Shown piece after piece: positions 1 through 10,707 of a stretch of DNA of 64,000 nt. Under the pieces are notes generated by a model that was not told the origin of the DNA, did no database searches, and saw only the letters and a program-made list of their open reading frames with translations. Every line of letters begins with the position of its first letter. The stretch's first letter is position 1. The translations under genes were made by a program, and so were the position numbers. Source of the DNA: Sthenelais limicola (Eukaryota; Annelida; Polychaeta; Phyllodocida; Sigalionidae); assembly GCA_942159475.1 (NCBI GenBank), contig OW804096.1:113248194-113312193 (forward strand), in the 5' to 3' direction.

Positions 1-1141
1 TGTTCTATCCTTCCCTCTCTATACATGTTCCAAATTTCTTCTTCCGCCTTATCTCTCTTGAATACAGGTATCCGTCTATTGATATGTCCTTATGTTGGGT
101 TTATATGATCCTCTATGGTTACTACTATAGGTCTATATCCTAACTAAGGAAGAACAAGTATCTATGCGCTTCCTATGAGCAGCTACGATGATCTGAATGC
201 ATTTATTGCAATATGATTAGAGCATGAGTTAGTGTGACGTGTTCACATACAGTGCCGCTGCTCCTGCAGTGGGGGCACTCATAGTTGGCACAGGGCCAAC
301 TCCTGCCGCCCAACATACTGATATGTCACTACTATAAGCCAGATTAATCGGATTAGCATCCCTAGTGTCAACCACATGGAGGACCTTATCTGTGCATCCA
401 AGTAGGAGGTTTGGAAATCATTCAGAAGAGCTCTTCATGTCTTGGGCAACTGTGAGAGGGGAGGCATTTATCAACTCCCTCATGGACATTCTGGATATGG
501 TGGCACAGGAACATCAGTGCAAATTAATCATCATCAGCAATGGGCGATACCTTCACCTGAATAGAATTAATAATAGCCTCTCAGATCCGTGGATCTTCCT
601 GATTGGAATCAGCTGAATGCAGTGTCAATAAAGTCACTTTATTTACTTTTCCTACCACCACCCTTTCTAAGTCTCACAGGGCTGCTAGACAGATTACAGA
701 AGACAACCATGGCCAGTTCCCCGTCACCTCATACTCAACATAAGTATGCAGGCTTCCCAAGGCATAATCCTTCAGTAATCCCTGGTCTGGCTTGAAATTC
801 CGGAGATGTGTCTGGGCCACTGTGAACATCTAACTCAGCGAGGGTGACAGATCTTGGCCAGATCACTAATGCTTTCCTTAGTGTTACCTCCTGCCCACTG
901 TCCCACTCACTGACCTCAACAGAATTCACAGAGGATTCTTCCTTCTTGTACTTGGATTTCTTCCACAACTTACACACCACAGAGTGTGTTTGTTTTTGCA
1001 AGTACAATAATCCTGACCGGTCAAGATTACATTGATGGACCCAATAAAAATCAGCTGCAATTAAGAATCCTATCTTCAGGGCCTTTCAGACAGCTGACAA
1101 CAAGACATGTAATCATACATGTCCATGTATGTTACAGGATA
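1..1141. other. No recognisable gene (left edge)
   Basis: I find no convincing gene here. Short open frames exist on both strands (for example 365-616 plus and 735-1007 minus), but none shows a domain, catalytic motif or splice signals I can name. They could be decayed mobile-element coding sequence. An AATAAA lies near 629. Confidence 0.4.
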
Positions 1142-1232
1142 GAAACAGAGGGACAGAGGTTCTTTGCTATTTATTATTGTTCTAGACAACTCTGCCTGCC
1201 CAGACAACTCATGATGTGAGGTCATTAGTTCA

Positions 1233-1912
1233 ATCACACTTATAGGCTACCCTACTTGATCAAACCATGAATCTTGAGGAAAAAATAAAAACACGGAAAA
1301 GCATGACAAAAAAAGTGATTATGGACAATTTAAATAAGGCCAGAGAGATAAGGTGTGATTAAGGGAAATCACCAAGGGAGTGCAGGAGCCAGACAGTGGC
1401 AAATGCAGCGCCCAACATGAATGAATAGAAATCCCACATATAAAGGACACAGAGTGACACCTGCATCCATAACTGCAGTTACAGTCATTCAAGATGGGGG
1501 TTGCTGATTTTCAGTTGTGGTAGAAAATGTTGGATTTTGCCTATTAGAAGCCATTATTTGTGAGTCATATATTGTGCGAGTTCCTAACAGTTGTAGGCCT
1601 ACTAATTGCCTCCATCTTGGATGTCTGTAAATGCAGTTATGTGTCCAAGCACACAGACTATTTTGCTATTTATAAATAGTTGCAGTTATGTGGCCAAAAG
1701 TGATAGTTGAAATTTGAAGGGAGGGAATAATATTACGGAATGGAAACAGAGGGGTTGTTCTTCACTCTTTATTATTGTTCTAGACAAATTGCCTTATCTC
1801 TCTGGCCTTATTTAAATTGTCCATAATCACTTTTTTTGTCATGCTTTTCCGTGTTTTCATTTTTTCCTCAAGATTCATGGTTTGATCAAGTAGGGTAGCC
1901 TATAAGTGTGAT
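1233..1912. mobile_element. Foldback element with 121-bp inverted arms
   Basis: Bases 1233-1353 and 1792-1912 are near-perfect inverted repeats of each other; I see about one mismatch over 121 bp. They enclose about 440 bp of non-coding DNA. The arms start ATCACACTTATAGG. No transposase frame and no clear target duplication is visible. A block just outside the left arm (about 1142-1195, with 'tttattattgttctagacaa') recurs in direct orientation just inside the right arm (about 1741-1790), so the locus has also been rearranged or duplicated. The structure is read directly; the mobile-element label is inference. Confidence 0.6.
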
Positions 1913-2923
1913 ATATACCTTTCAAAGAGAACCTACCTGTTCTTAACTTTTTGAAGTCCTAATGCTAGTACACAACAAGACAACATACTATTGCCATTTG
2001 CTATAGTATCTTTTGAAACTAGGAGGCTTGCTCAGCTGATTAGCGTAACTGTTCATTTACTTTCTGCTTTCACTATTTTTTATTGTTCATAAAGTCAGAA
2101 AAGTCAAAAAATAAAGTCAAGATAGCCAGAAATATGTACACTGATTTTGGTACACAAATCTACACTAATTGAACATAAAATGTGCTAAAAGCTTGTTCAA
2201 GATACTCGTTGAACTTAACATTTAACAAAATACAAGAATATATCTAGTATTTATCACTTTTAGACACTTTTTGCCCTTGGATAATTGTCAAGGTGCCCAC
2301 CCTTCCACCTATTGCCTAGTAAACAGTTACATAATAACCTGTTACCCTAAGCCTCATTCTCTCTACCTCCCTGTCACTCACAGGCCAAAGGCCACTACAC
2401 AACACTGCCTGTACCCTTACAGTACAACTAAAACACCAACCAATCAGCACCACACACACTCAAAACAAACGCATGAGGGCCTAACCACCCTCCGTTTTCT
2501 GACTAAGCAAATAAGGTGCGACATTGCCTCCTATAGAGAGTTCTCTACTGTATATCCTATAATGAGACTAAAACGAGGTATTCACCCATTTCATCGAAAT
2601 AGAAGCTAATCCATGCAAGTACCCTATAGCAAGCCTCCTAATAAAACTAGCTGTGATACCAAGAGCTTGTTATCTCCTACTTCCTCGATATTCAGAGAAG
2701 AAATCAGTGAATAAAACCTAACTGTCTCGACACGATACACTAACCAGCGACAAAATGGACTACTCTTCATCTCCATCACTGGGACACCTTGGGATGACTT
2801 CAATGAAGACAAACCAGCCCCTCTGATCCTAAGGCCCCAATTTGATTACAACAAATCCCACAACAATATATACATAGTTTTTTTCCTGAACAGATGCACA
2901 TGCATGGCAAGTATTCCCCTTAC
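1913..2923. other. Intergenic or intronic, nothing recognised
   Basis: AT-rich DNA without a supportable gene. The open frame at 2271-2609 has a Thr/His/Pro-rich composition without motifs and looks fortuitous. This stretch is probably intron or 3' flank of the minus-strand sushi-type gene. Confidence 0.4.
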
Positions 2924-3129
2924 CTTTCATGTAATATTCAACATCTTCTGGACCAGGGGAACCAAAAGTCATCTCCCATGGAAGTAGACACGAACTCATT
3001 TTACATTGCGAACTTGTGCGGTTCCACTCGACCAAAGTAAATTCATTGGTATCAGCATTCTGCAGACATGAGTCTATGTCTGGTACGTTTACATATGGTT
3101 GACTGTTTGGACAACTTATGCTAAGTCCA
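2924..3129 (-). CDS. Cysteine-rich extracellular exon, sushi-like (partial gene)
   Basis: Read on the minus strand, a candidate exon starts after a pyrimidine-containing acceptor (ending ...ATCTTCAG, just above 3129) and ends at a good donor (G|GTAAGG at 2924/2923). It encodes about 68 residues with five cysteines, an N-glycosylation sequon (NRT) and tryptophans, resembling the end of one CCP module and the start of the next. The exon is phase 2 at its start and phase 1 at its end, so it cannot join directly to the phase-1 exon at 3540-3719; an intermediate exon would be needed, or this exon belongs to another transcript. Secreted or cell-surface function is inferred only from composition and the neighbouring sushi exon. 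It could be a decayed exon. Confidence 0.35.
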
Positions 3130-3539
3130 CTGAAGATATGGTAAACTTTAACAAATAATTGAACAGTGATGGCTGAAATAGAAAACAACAAGTTGCAGGA
3201 GTGTTTAAGGAAGGCCACTATGAAAAAGGTTTTGGTGATTTTGTGGTTTTCTTTGACCTTTAGTAATTGGCCACATGATGTATAGATATATTTGTCTCTA
3301 AAATAAAATTAAGTGAAATTACACTAGATTTTAGAATTGTGCCTGTTCTGATTGCTCTGTAAAGAAATACTATTATAAAGCATATATAATAAAACAGTAA
3401 CTTATTGGTTCATGGCGCTTAGAATATTGCACTCATTGCTGCACAACTCATGCAATATTCACGCTCCTCCGACCAACTCTGAATAGTTAATCTGTATGTA
3501 TAATGACATACTCCAGTCAAGTCAGATGGGCAAACTTAC

Positions 3540-3719
3540 AATGACATGGATCTGTGCGGGTCCAGCTGCCAAGTGCAGTGCATTCAGTATCATAAACTGC
3601 AATCCCATTGTAATCGGATACACTCAATTCATTACACCATACGAAAGTGGCTGTGGGGTAGGTTGTTTCCACCAATTGGGTATCACTATTTTCGATACTA
3701 GTGAGTGAGCAGTTATCCG
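3540..3719 (-). CDS. Sushi/CCP domain exon (partial gene)
   Basis: Minus-strand exon of 180 bp bounded by an acceptor (TTTTGTTTCCAG) above 3719 and a consensus donor (T|GTAAGT) below 3540. Both ends are phase 1, the usual arrangement for exons encoding one CCP/sushi module. The 60-residue product shows the module's signature: Cys near the start (DNC), a second Cys (VWC), the TEC-x-LGSW block with the third Cys and conserved Trp, and the closing Cys (DPC). CCP modules are extracellular beta-sandwiches found in complement regulators, selectins and many invertebrate adhesion or immune proteins; which of these this is cannot be told from one module. It may share a gene with the sushi exon at 19858-20046, which has the same strand and phases. 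Confidence 0.65.
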
Positions 3720-3745
3720 CTGGAAACAAAATAAAGAAGATGTAC

Positions 3746-4020
3746 AGCTATGACTAACGTCATATAGAATTGCAATGGGCTACATATACATACATATGTG
3801 TATACATACATAAATACACACACATATACATATATACATACATACACCCATACATATATATACATGCACCCATTCATGCATACATACACCCACACATACA
3901 TACACCCATGCATACATTTATGCACATACACATGCATGTAGAACATGTACATACATCCACACACACACATGTACACACACACATATTATTATATAAACAT
4001 GTATAATGTATGTACATAAT
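3746..4020. repeat. Interspersed unit with TACA/CATA microsatellite
   Basis: A short unit (about 3746-3815: 'acagctatgacta', then 'aattgcaatgggctaca') leads into about 200 bp of degenerate TACATA/CACACA repeats. The same leader followed by TATACA repeats recurs at about 10134-10230, so this is an interspersed repeat with a microsatellite tail, not a simple isolated microsatellite. Open frames across it, rich in Tyr/Ile/His or Val/Cys/Met, are artefacts of the repeat. Confidence 0.7.
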
Positions 4021-4202
4021 ACATAATAGATTAACCTAAATTCATAAACAAATGAGACTATTTCAAAGTTCATAGTTATTAAGTGACGAACCATTCTAAA
4101 TTTCAACTAAGTATGTGAAAGTTGTCAGTGACTGTCTCGAAAGCATTTAACCGCTAGATTGGGTTGTGTGGGGATCTTACTCTTAGGCTAAATGTGGATT
4201 GT

Positions 4203-5581
4203 TCCACTGCCCCCCGCCCCCCCCCTCCCCACCACCCTACTCTCCCTCCCTCCGACCTTGAAATACATTATTGTTTTGTGTCTAATAGGCCCTACACTGT
4301 CCTATGCAGCTCACACCCTACAGGTGCAAGCATGCATGAACAAAGAGGCCCAAATGTATAGCTTGTGCAGGAATATGGCTATGTTCAAAAGTTCCATATA
4401 TTTCTGATGGCTAAACCTCACTCTACCATCGTTAGTGGGCATTAATGATGCATCGATTCCTGACGAAATTGAGAGGAAAATATCTGTAGATGCTATCACA
4501 ATGGATATCTTTGCCAATTTCTATACAGTGATGTTGAAAATTGGGCAATAAATGGCGTTTCTCTCTCTATAGCGTCTTCAATGTATCGGGTATGATGTAA
4601 TTGGTGCTGAGGAAGCAGCCTTTGGCTTTTTCACGGAAAAAGCGGTAGTCTTATCTGGTCCAGTGAACCCCTTATTGAGAATTCCAACACAGTCACTGAT
4701 CAATATTGTCCCTATACCATTGTACATTTCTTCATTGATACCCACATGGTTAAAGTAAAATCAAATAGGCTGTGTAAATATAAGCATTTGACACTTTGAT
4801 AATTATAAATAGCCCTATTTATAACCACCAGTAATCACTGAATCAGTCAGGGTCTTACATCAAACTGACTGTGAGGCCTTCTGGCCAAGCAATCTGTGTA
4901 CGTAGCGACCATAGTGGTACCTCTCTCACTCCCACTTTTACACCACCACCTTCTGGCTAAGCAGTCCAGGGACTAGCGGCGGGCAAGTTGGTGCCTTGCA
5001 TAGGCTATTATTATTTGAATGATTATGTTTCTGGTTGTGTGTACATGTTAAAACATAATATAGGCCCAGATATTATTTTTTCAAAGTTGCCTGCCTTCCC
5101 AACCCTACAATGCTAACTAGACAAGATATGACTACCGCTTTTTCCATGAAAAAACCGACAGGCTACTTCCTCAGCATCAATCACGTCATCACCGATACAT
5201 CGAAGAACGCAATAGAGAGAAACGCCATTCATTGCCCACTTTTCAACATCACTGTATAGGAATCGGCAATAATATCCACCTTAATAGCATCTGCAGACAT
5301 TTTCCCCTCAATTTCATCACGAATTGAAGCATCATTAATGCACACACACAATGGTAGAGTCAGGTTTAGGCATCAGAAATATATGGAAGTTTTGAACATA
5401 GCCATATTCCTGCACACAGGCACAGTCAAGCTATACATTTGGGCCTGCTATATATAGCCCTGTTTGTTCATGCATGCTCACACAGGGTGTGAGTGCATAG
5501 ATAGTATAGGGCCTATTAGACACAAAACAATAATGTATTTCAAGGTCGGAGGGAGGGAGAGCAGGGTGGGGCGGGGCAATG
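4203..5581. mobile_element. Long imperfect palindrome, about 450-bp inverted arms
   Basis: The left arm (about 4203-4656) and right arm (about 5130-5581) are inverted copies by eye at roughly 85% identity, separated by about 470 bp. Landmarks shared in opposite orientation include a C-rich/G-rich outer end, 'aatacattattgttttgtgtctaatagg', 'tatagcttg...ggaatatggctatgttcaaaa', and 'ggtagtc' at the inner ends next to a poly-A-like 'ttttccatgaaaaaa'. No coding capacity is apparent. The likely nature is a foldback transposon or an old inverted duplication. Arm identity is estimated, not computed. Confidence 0.65.
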
Positions 5582-6052
5582 TCATTGAAAATGAGAAAAA
5601 GATCCATATATATACAGAATAATAGCCTAAGACCACTCCAAATTGCCATCAAATCTCGCAGTTTTGCTTCTGGACGGATCGGCGACCGTGTTGGCTGAAA
5701 GCCGGTAGGCAAAACCAAAGCTAATGTGCCAGGCCCCTTTTCCATAGGAATGGCCTACTTACCTATGCGATTTTGCTATAAAACCCCTACAGCTTTAAAA
5801 CGCCATGTGAACCTGCTTGTTTTGTCCTGCAACACATATATAGCTAAGGTATTTTTGCATCTAAAACAAACGGGTCTTGTATACCTCCGGTAATTCACTA
5901 AAAAATGCCAGCAAACCCTACAGTAATGTTATTCCAATGGATGTAAACACTGACGGACATTTTGTTTAGCTACTAGTCCAGTCCCATGCACATCTCATCC
6001 CGCAAATCTCGTCCCTCACCTACCCATCCATTCAAACACAATCTAGATCAGG
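5582..6052. other. No gene seen
   Basis: Unique-looking AT-rich sequence with no open frame, splice pair or repeat that I can support. Confidence 0.4.
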
Positions 6053-6310
6053 GCCCAGTTTCAGAGTTAGTAACGATAATTAACAATATATCGCTATTTA
6101 TTGTTAGATCGCTATTGCTATTTTAAAAAACGCGATAGGAATAGTGATATATTGTTAAACCGTTACATAGGTCGCTCCGTTAAAATATCCTTCATTAAGG
6201 ATCGTTAGGCATCGCTATCGCTGCTTAACCATTGCTATCGCTGCTTAACCATCGTTGAGCCTATTCGTTACGGATCGCTATGGGTCGCTACCATCCGCTA
6301 TATTTTTGCA
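6053..6310. repeat. GATA/CGCTAT-rich dispersed repeat, copy A
   Basis: The segment begins 'gggcccagtttcagagttagtaacgata' and continues as loose repeats of CGCTAT, ATCGTT and TATCGCT. The reverse complement of the same terminus and repeat style occurs at 13985-14197, ending '...ttactacctatgaaacaggcccc'. The two copies face each other about 8 kb apart. Probably a non-autonomous repeat family; no coding content. Confidence 0.55.
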
Positions 6311-6839
6311 ACAATTTCCCGCAAGATGACTTGATTTTTAGTACATAGAATAGTTATATAATGATAGTGTTCAACTATCAGATCAGATAGACATGTCGGG
6401 ACATTTGCTAGTAAGCCTAAAGGTATTATAGATGCTTAATATCTTACAATATGACAGTAGTAGGCAGAGGCAAGATATCAATATGAATTATATGTTGTTA
6501 TTTTATGTAATACTTTCGCTAACAAAATGATATTAGACATAAGTAAATGGTCCCACTAATATTGATGAAATGAAAGAGAAAATATATACGGTATCATGGC
6601 TCTATATCATATAGATAGCCGTTTCCGCTTATAGGGGTCAGATTTTCAGAAAATGTACAATTGGCAGCTTTACAAATTTAGTAAATAAATTCTGCTAAAT
6701 TTGGCTGAAAAATGAAGAATACCAGGTATATCTGAGTATATTTACTAATAAACTCAACCGCTGTTGTAGATATGCTATAAGAATTGCTTTCGGTCAATAT
6801 GTAGACAAATATGAAATATGAAAACAAAATTAATCGAGT

Positions 6840-7524
6840 ATAATATATTACCTCTTGAGCTCCGTAGAAAAGCGGTCATGTTAACCCTACCACAAACATA
6901 GAAATGAAACAATGGCTAGGGATCATGAAAGGGGTTTACGTAACGATAACAATCAAAACCTAGAACTCATAAGACCAAATACGGAAAGATACAAACGATC
7001 AATAGTGTACAGAGGCAAACTTGAGTGGAACGAATTGGACGGTGAGCTAAAAACAATTGTGGAATATAGGCAATTCAAGGTATTACTTATGGAAAGACAT
7101 AGACTAGCATATGTGTTAAACGACATATAAATTGTTTTTAGATTAGCCCCTGTTTTTATTCTGAGTGGTGAGACAACCTTTACGACCACCGACTATATTT
7201 GTATATCCGGTATCAATGTATGAACGGGTATTGTCGCCTAAGAAATGGTAATCGGATACGATAACGCATTGTATTGTTTGTTTTCATGAGATTTATCACA
7301 TGTAATCAACACCGAGTCTGTATGTTGACAGTAGACGATAATTGTTTATTTCGAGTAATTTTCATTGAAACATACCACCGAATTTTGTAATATCCCATAT
7401 GTAATACGTATTTAGGCACCGCATGAAAGATGGCTGCATGGTCAGTTATGCATTTTTTTCTTCTCCTCGATTAAATGAATCCTTTGTTAAATGTGTATGG
7501 CCAATAAAGTATTAAAAAAAAAAT
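6840..7524 (+). pseudogene. 5'-truncated LINE: reverse transcriptase tail and 3' UTR
   Basis: The open frame 6912-7130 encodes 72 residues matching the extreme C-terminus typical of non-LTR retrotransposon ORF2 proteins (TERYKRS..., then Y-x-G-x-x-EWNEL in place of the common LWN-x-L, then a short basic tail). No reverse transcriptase core is present upstream, so the copy is 5' truncated, as is usual for target-primed reverse transcription. A 3' UTR of about 370 bp follows, ending with AATAAAG and an A-tract at 7503-7524. The clade cannot be named from so short a tail. Not functional. Confidence 0.6.
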
Positions 7525-7595
7525 TGGTATCACATTGATTTAAAGTATCTGTTTTGTTATGTAAAACTGCATTTTGAAGCTGATTTATGTCTTAA

Positions 7596-9005
7596 AGGGG
7601 AAGTAAAGTCCACTACATATTTTGTTCGGTAGTACTAGAGCATGCAAAAAATCGATTTCCAAAATGTTAATATTTTTAGACCCAACAGCTTCAATGTAAC
7701 AGGGGCCTAAAGTGCTCAAATTCTCAATTTGAATAGCGCCATTTTGTGCGCCATTGACTGGTAGTGCCACCTAGCTGGTTAGAATGGGCAAACATAGTGT
7801 GACGTCACTCTTGAACTCCGAGGCGCACACACATATGGGTAGATCACTTTCTAGTTCTACAAAAATCCTTCTGGAAACATGCATTCGATAAAACTAGGAG
7901 GCATTTGTTATTACAAAACATGAGAAGGACTAACTTTATGACTTATAATAAGATAGAGATTCAAGTAATAAAGTTATAGGTATAGTGTTTATGTCACGAC
8001 AAGCGATCCCGGGCACAAGACTGCATAGTGTATGGCCAGGGGGTTAGCTTATTGGTCACGGGAGGCACCGGCGGTACCTCCCGTCCATGCACTCAGCTGT
8101 GAGAGCAGGCATGTACACACAATGTATGTAGAGATACATGTAGGCCCTATACGTCCTATACTAACTTATACTTGAACTTAATATCCATGATATGAATCGC
8201 CATCTGACCAAAAGACTACTTTTTCTTGGATGAATTAGAATGGGATGGTACAATTCTGTCAGAAGAATCAAACTCAAACGAGGCGGAGGAGGAGGGGGAG
8301 GAGGAGGGGGAGATACAGGACCATGGACTGTGTGTCCAGTGGGGTCTGTGCTTATACCAACGGCCTCCCGGCGGCCCGGCCCGGCATCCTGCCCATGACT
8401 AGCTGGATCTATAAACGTTTCATGGCTTCATGACTGGCCTAACATCCCTATCTACATGTGAATGTGTATCACACAGCACACAGAACCACTATAACGAAAA
8501 CATTCCAGTGTGAGAGTGATTATGGGGGAGTTCTAGTGCTTGTTTACACTCATACATTTCACTGTCAGGCATGCTGAACAAATCCCATCACCGCCCAAAT
8601 TAGCGTTGTGTACGGCCGACTTTTGTGACAAAGTGCCTTATTGAATTGCCGGAAACTACACAGAATTGGCAACAGGGTTATTCAAGCTTCATTTTGATGT
8701 AAAGTATGTTTATGAACTCCTTTTTATTAATGGCATACAAGTTCAGAGAAAACATTGTTTTGGTACATAAAGTCGGGGATATGTGCTCTCCCTCGGTACA
8801 AGAATGACGTCATGGGTAAGGTTAATCTTAGACCTGTTAGAGGGCGTCAGTGTCTGTAATGGCGCTATTCAAATTGAGAATTTGAGCACTTTAGGCCCCT
8901 GTTACATTGAAGCTGTTGGGTCTAAAAATAATAACATTTTGGAAATCGATTTTTTGCATGCTCTAGTACTACCAAACAAAATATGTAGTGGACTTTACTT
9001 CCCCT
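7596..9005. mobile_element. Non-autonomous DNA element, 148-bp TIRs, TTAA flanks
   Basis: Terminal inverted repeats 7596-7743 and 8858-9005 (148 bp each) differ at about two positions. They start AGGGGAAGTAAAGTCCACTA. Both ends abut TTAA (7592-7595 and 9006-9009), the target duplication used by piggyBac and some other cut-and-paste families; because TTAA is palindromic I cannot separate a true duplication from element sequence. The 1.1-kb interior has no transposase frame, so any mobility would need an enzyme in trans. Near-identity of the arms suggests a fairly recent insertion, or arm homogenisation. Confidence 0.7.
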
Positions 9006-9573
9006 TTAAATGATGGTTATTTGAGTGGATTGGTGAAGGCGAATTGTACATTTTCAGAAAATCTGACCCATATATGACGTATCCATGGGTGTGGGGTGAG
9101 AAGGGGGGGGGGGGCGTCATCATGTAAGAATATCAATATAAATACATATATAATCATACAATTCTATAACTACCAAAAGACTGTTTGGGTGAATATTTCT
9201 GTAGAGTAGTTGAGCAATTGTTCCTTGGATTGTTTTCAAATATTTAAGCAATTGTGAATGATGTATTGGTCTAAAACTTATCACCCATGTGTTGCCTCTA
9301 ATAACCCCCTTATCAAAGATGGGGCAATGGGCCAGCATACATAGACATGGCAAGGAGGTTCTGCTCTTTGATAAAAATCAAGATTTATTCAGATCGGACC
9401 ATTTTAAGGGAGGATTTACAAGCTTTCTTTCCATTTAAAATTAAAATATTTCCCGTTTTTGGCATTACCTGGTATGTTCAATGGGTTAGGGCCTAGATCT
9501 ATCAACAAATCATATCAAATATACACATGAACCATGTTACCTCTCTTAAGCATAGATTTGTTATGCTTGCTAT

Positions 9574-10130
9574 GTTACTGGAGGGGGTTACTGGATGGGG
9601 TTACTGGAGGAGTTCATTGGAGGAGGTTACTGGAGGAGTTAATGGAGAGGGTTAGTGGAGGGGTTTACTGGAGGAGGTTACTGGAGGGGGTTACTGGAGG
9701 AGTTACTGGAGGGGGTTACTGGAGGGGGTTACTGGAGGAGTTACTGGAGGAGTTACCGGAAGATCCTACTGGAGGAGGTTACTGGAGGTAACAAGGTTAC
9801 TGGAGGAGGTTACAAGAGGTAACAAGGAGGTTACTGGAGGAGCCTACTGGAGGAGTTTACTGGAGGTAACGAAGTTACTGGAGGAGGTTACTGGAGGGGG
9901 TTACTGGAGGAGCCTACTGGAGGAGGTTACTGGAGGTAACGAGGTTACTGGAGGAGGTTACTGGAGGAGGTTACTGGAGGAGTTACTGGAGGAAGTTACT
10001 GGAGGAGCCTACTGAAGGGGTTACTGGAGGGGGTTACTGGAGGAGGTTACTGGAGGAGGTTACTGGAGGGGGTTACTGGAGGAGCCTACTGGAGGAGGTT
10101 ACTGGAGGAGCCTACTGGAGAAGGTAACTG
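9574..10130. repeat. GGTTACTGGAGGA minisatellite
   Basis: About 555 bp of tandem units of roughly 12-15 bp with core GGTTACTGGAGGA, with variants (AGCCTACTGGAGGA; GGTAACGA). Units sometimes alternate in higher-order groups such as 'gaggagcctactggaggaggttactggaggtaac'. The strand is strongly purine-skewed. The Leu/Glu/Gly-rich open frame within it is a by-product of the repeat, not a gene. Confidence 0.9.
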
Positions 10131-10133
10131 GAC

Positions 10134-10240
10134 AGCTAGGACTAACAATTGCAATGGGCTACACACATTTTTAAATATCTAGGTATGAATATGTATACAC
10201 ATATGTGTATACATACATGTATACATAGCCCCATATATAC
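10134..10240. repeat. Second copy of leader plus TATACA microsatellite
   Basis: It starts 'acagctaggactaac', then 'aattgcaatgggctaca', then TATACA/CATATG repeats, matching 3746-3815. It sits immediately after the GGTTACTGGAGGA array, so the minisatellite and this unit may belong to one composite element. Confidence 0.55.
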
Positions 10241-10707
10241 ATGTGAGCAATTCCACTAATTGGTGGTCATTTGCCTGAAAATTCTTATTTTTTTTAAATT
10301 GCTAAAGACATATTGCTGATAATATAGACGAAATTGGGAATGTTAATAAAACAAATATGCACATAATATTTTGAATTATTGTGTAATTCATAGGTCTGGA
10401 CATAAGGGTCATAACGCGTTTTAGTTTGTGGAAATATTCCAATTAGAAGAAAAGTTACAGCCCCAAAACGATTCAGTAATGGTAATGGTAATGGTAATAT
10501 GCACATATTCATTCATTCATACATATCCATATATACTTCTTGCATGTTTGCCATTACGATTGTAGAGTTGTAGAGTTGTAGAGAGCTAATTATCTCTCTA
10601 CAAACATTTCCTCTTTTATTTTTCTCATCCAAAGTATATTATGTTATATCTCTATCACCCTCATTATTATAGGAGTTCACATAAGGTGATTCAACTCAAC
10701 ACTATCA

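Larger units (their letters stand above)
6638..9071. repeat. Outer inverted repeat pair enclosing nested insertions
   Basis: A segment of about 28 bp at 6638-6665 (GTCAGATTTTCAGAAAATGT...) recurs inverted at about 9043-9071. Between them lie a truncated LINE tail and a TTAA-flanked element. The pair may be the termini of an older element into which the others inserted, or a chance-retained inverted duplication. Only the short repeats are directly supported. Confidence 0.35.

Noticed and set aside
2829..3218. Full 129-residue minus-strand protein
   Set aside because: The ends of this frame run through splice signals into likely intron; only 2924-3129 is supportable as exon.
3713..4106. Long Tyr/Val/Cys-rich and Tyr/Ile/His-rich open frames on both strands
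   Set aside because: They are translations of the TACA/CATA microsatellite and lack any other coding signal.
9534..9791. Leu/Glu/Gly repeat protein
   Set aside because: It arises from the GGTTACTGGAGGA minisatellite.
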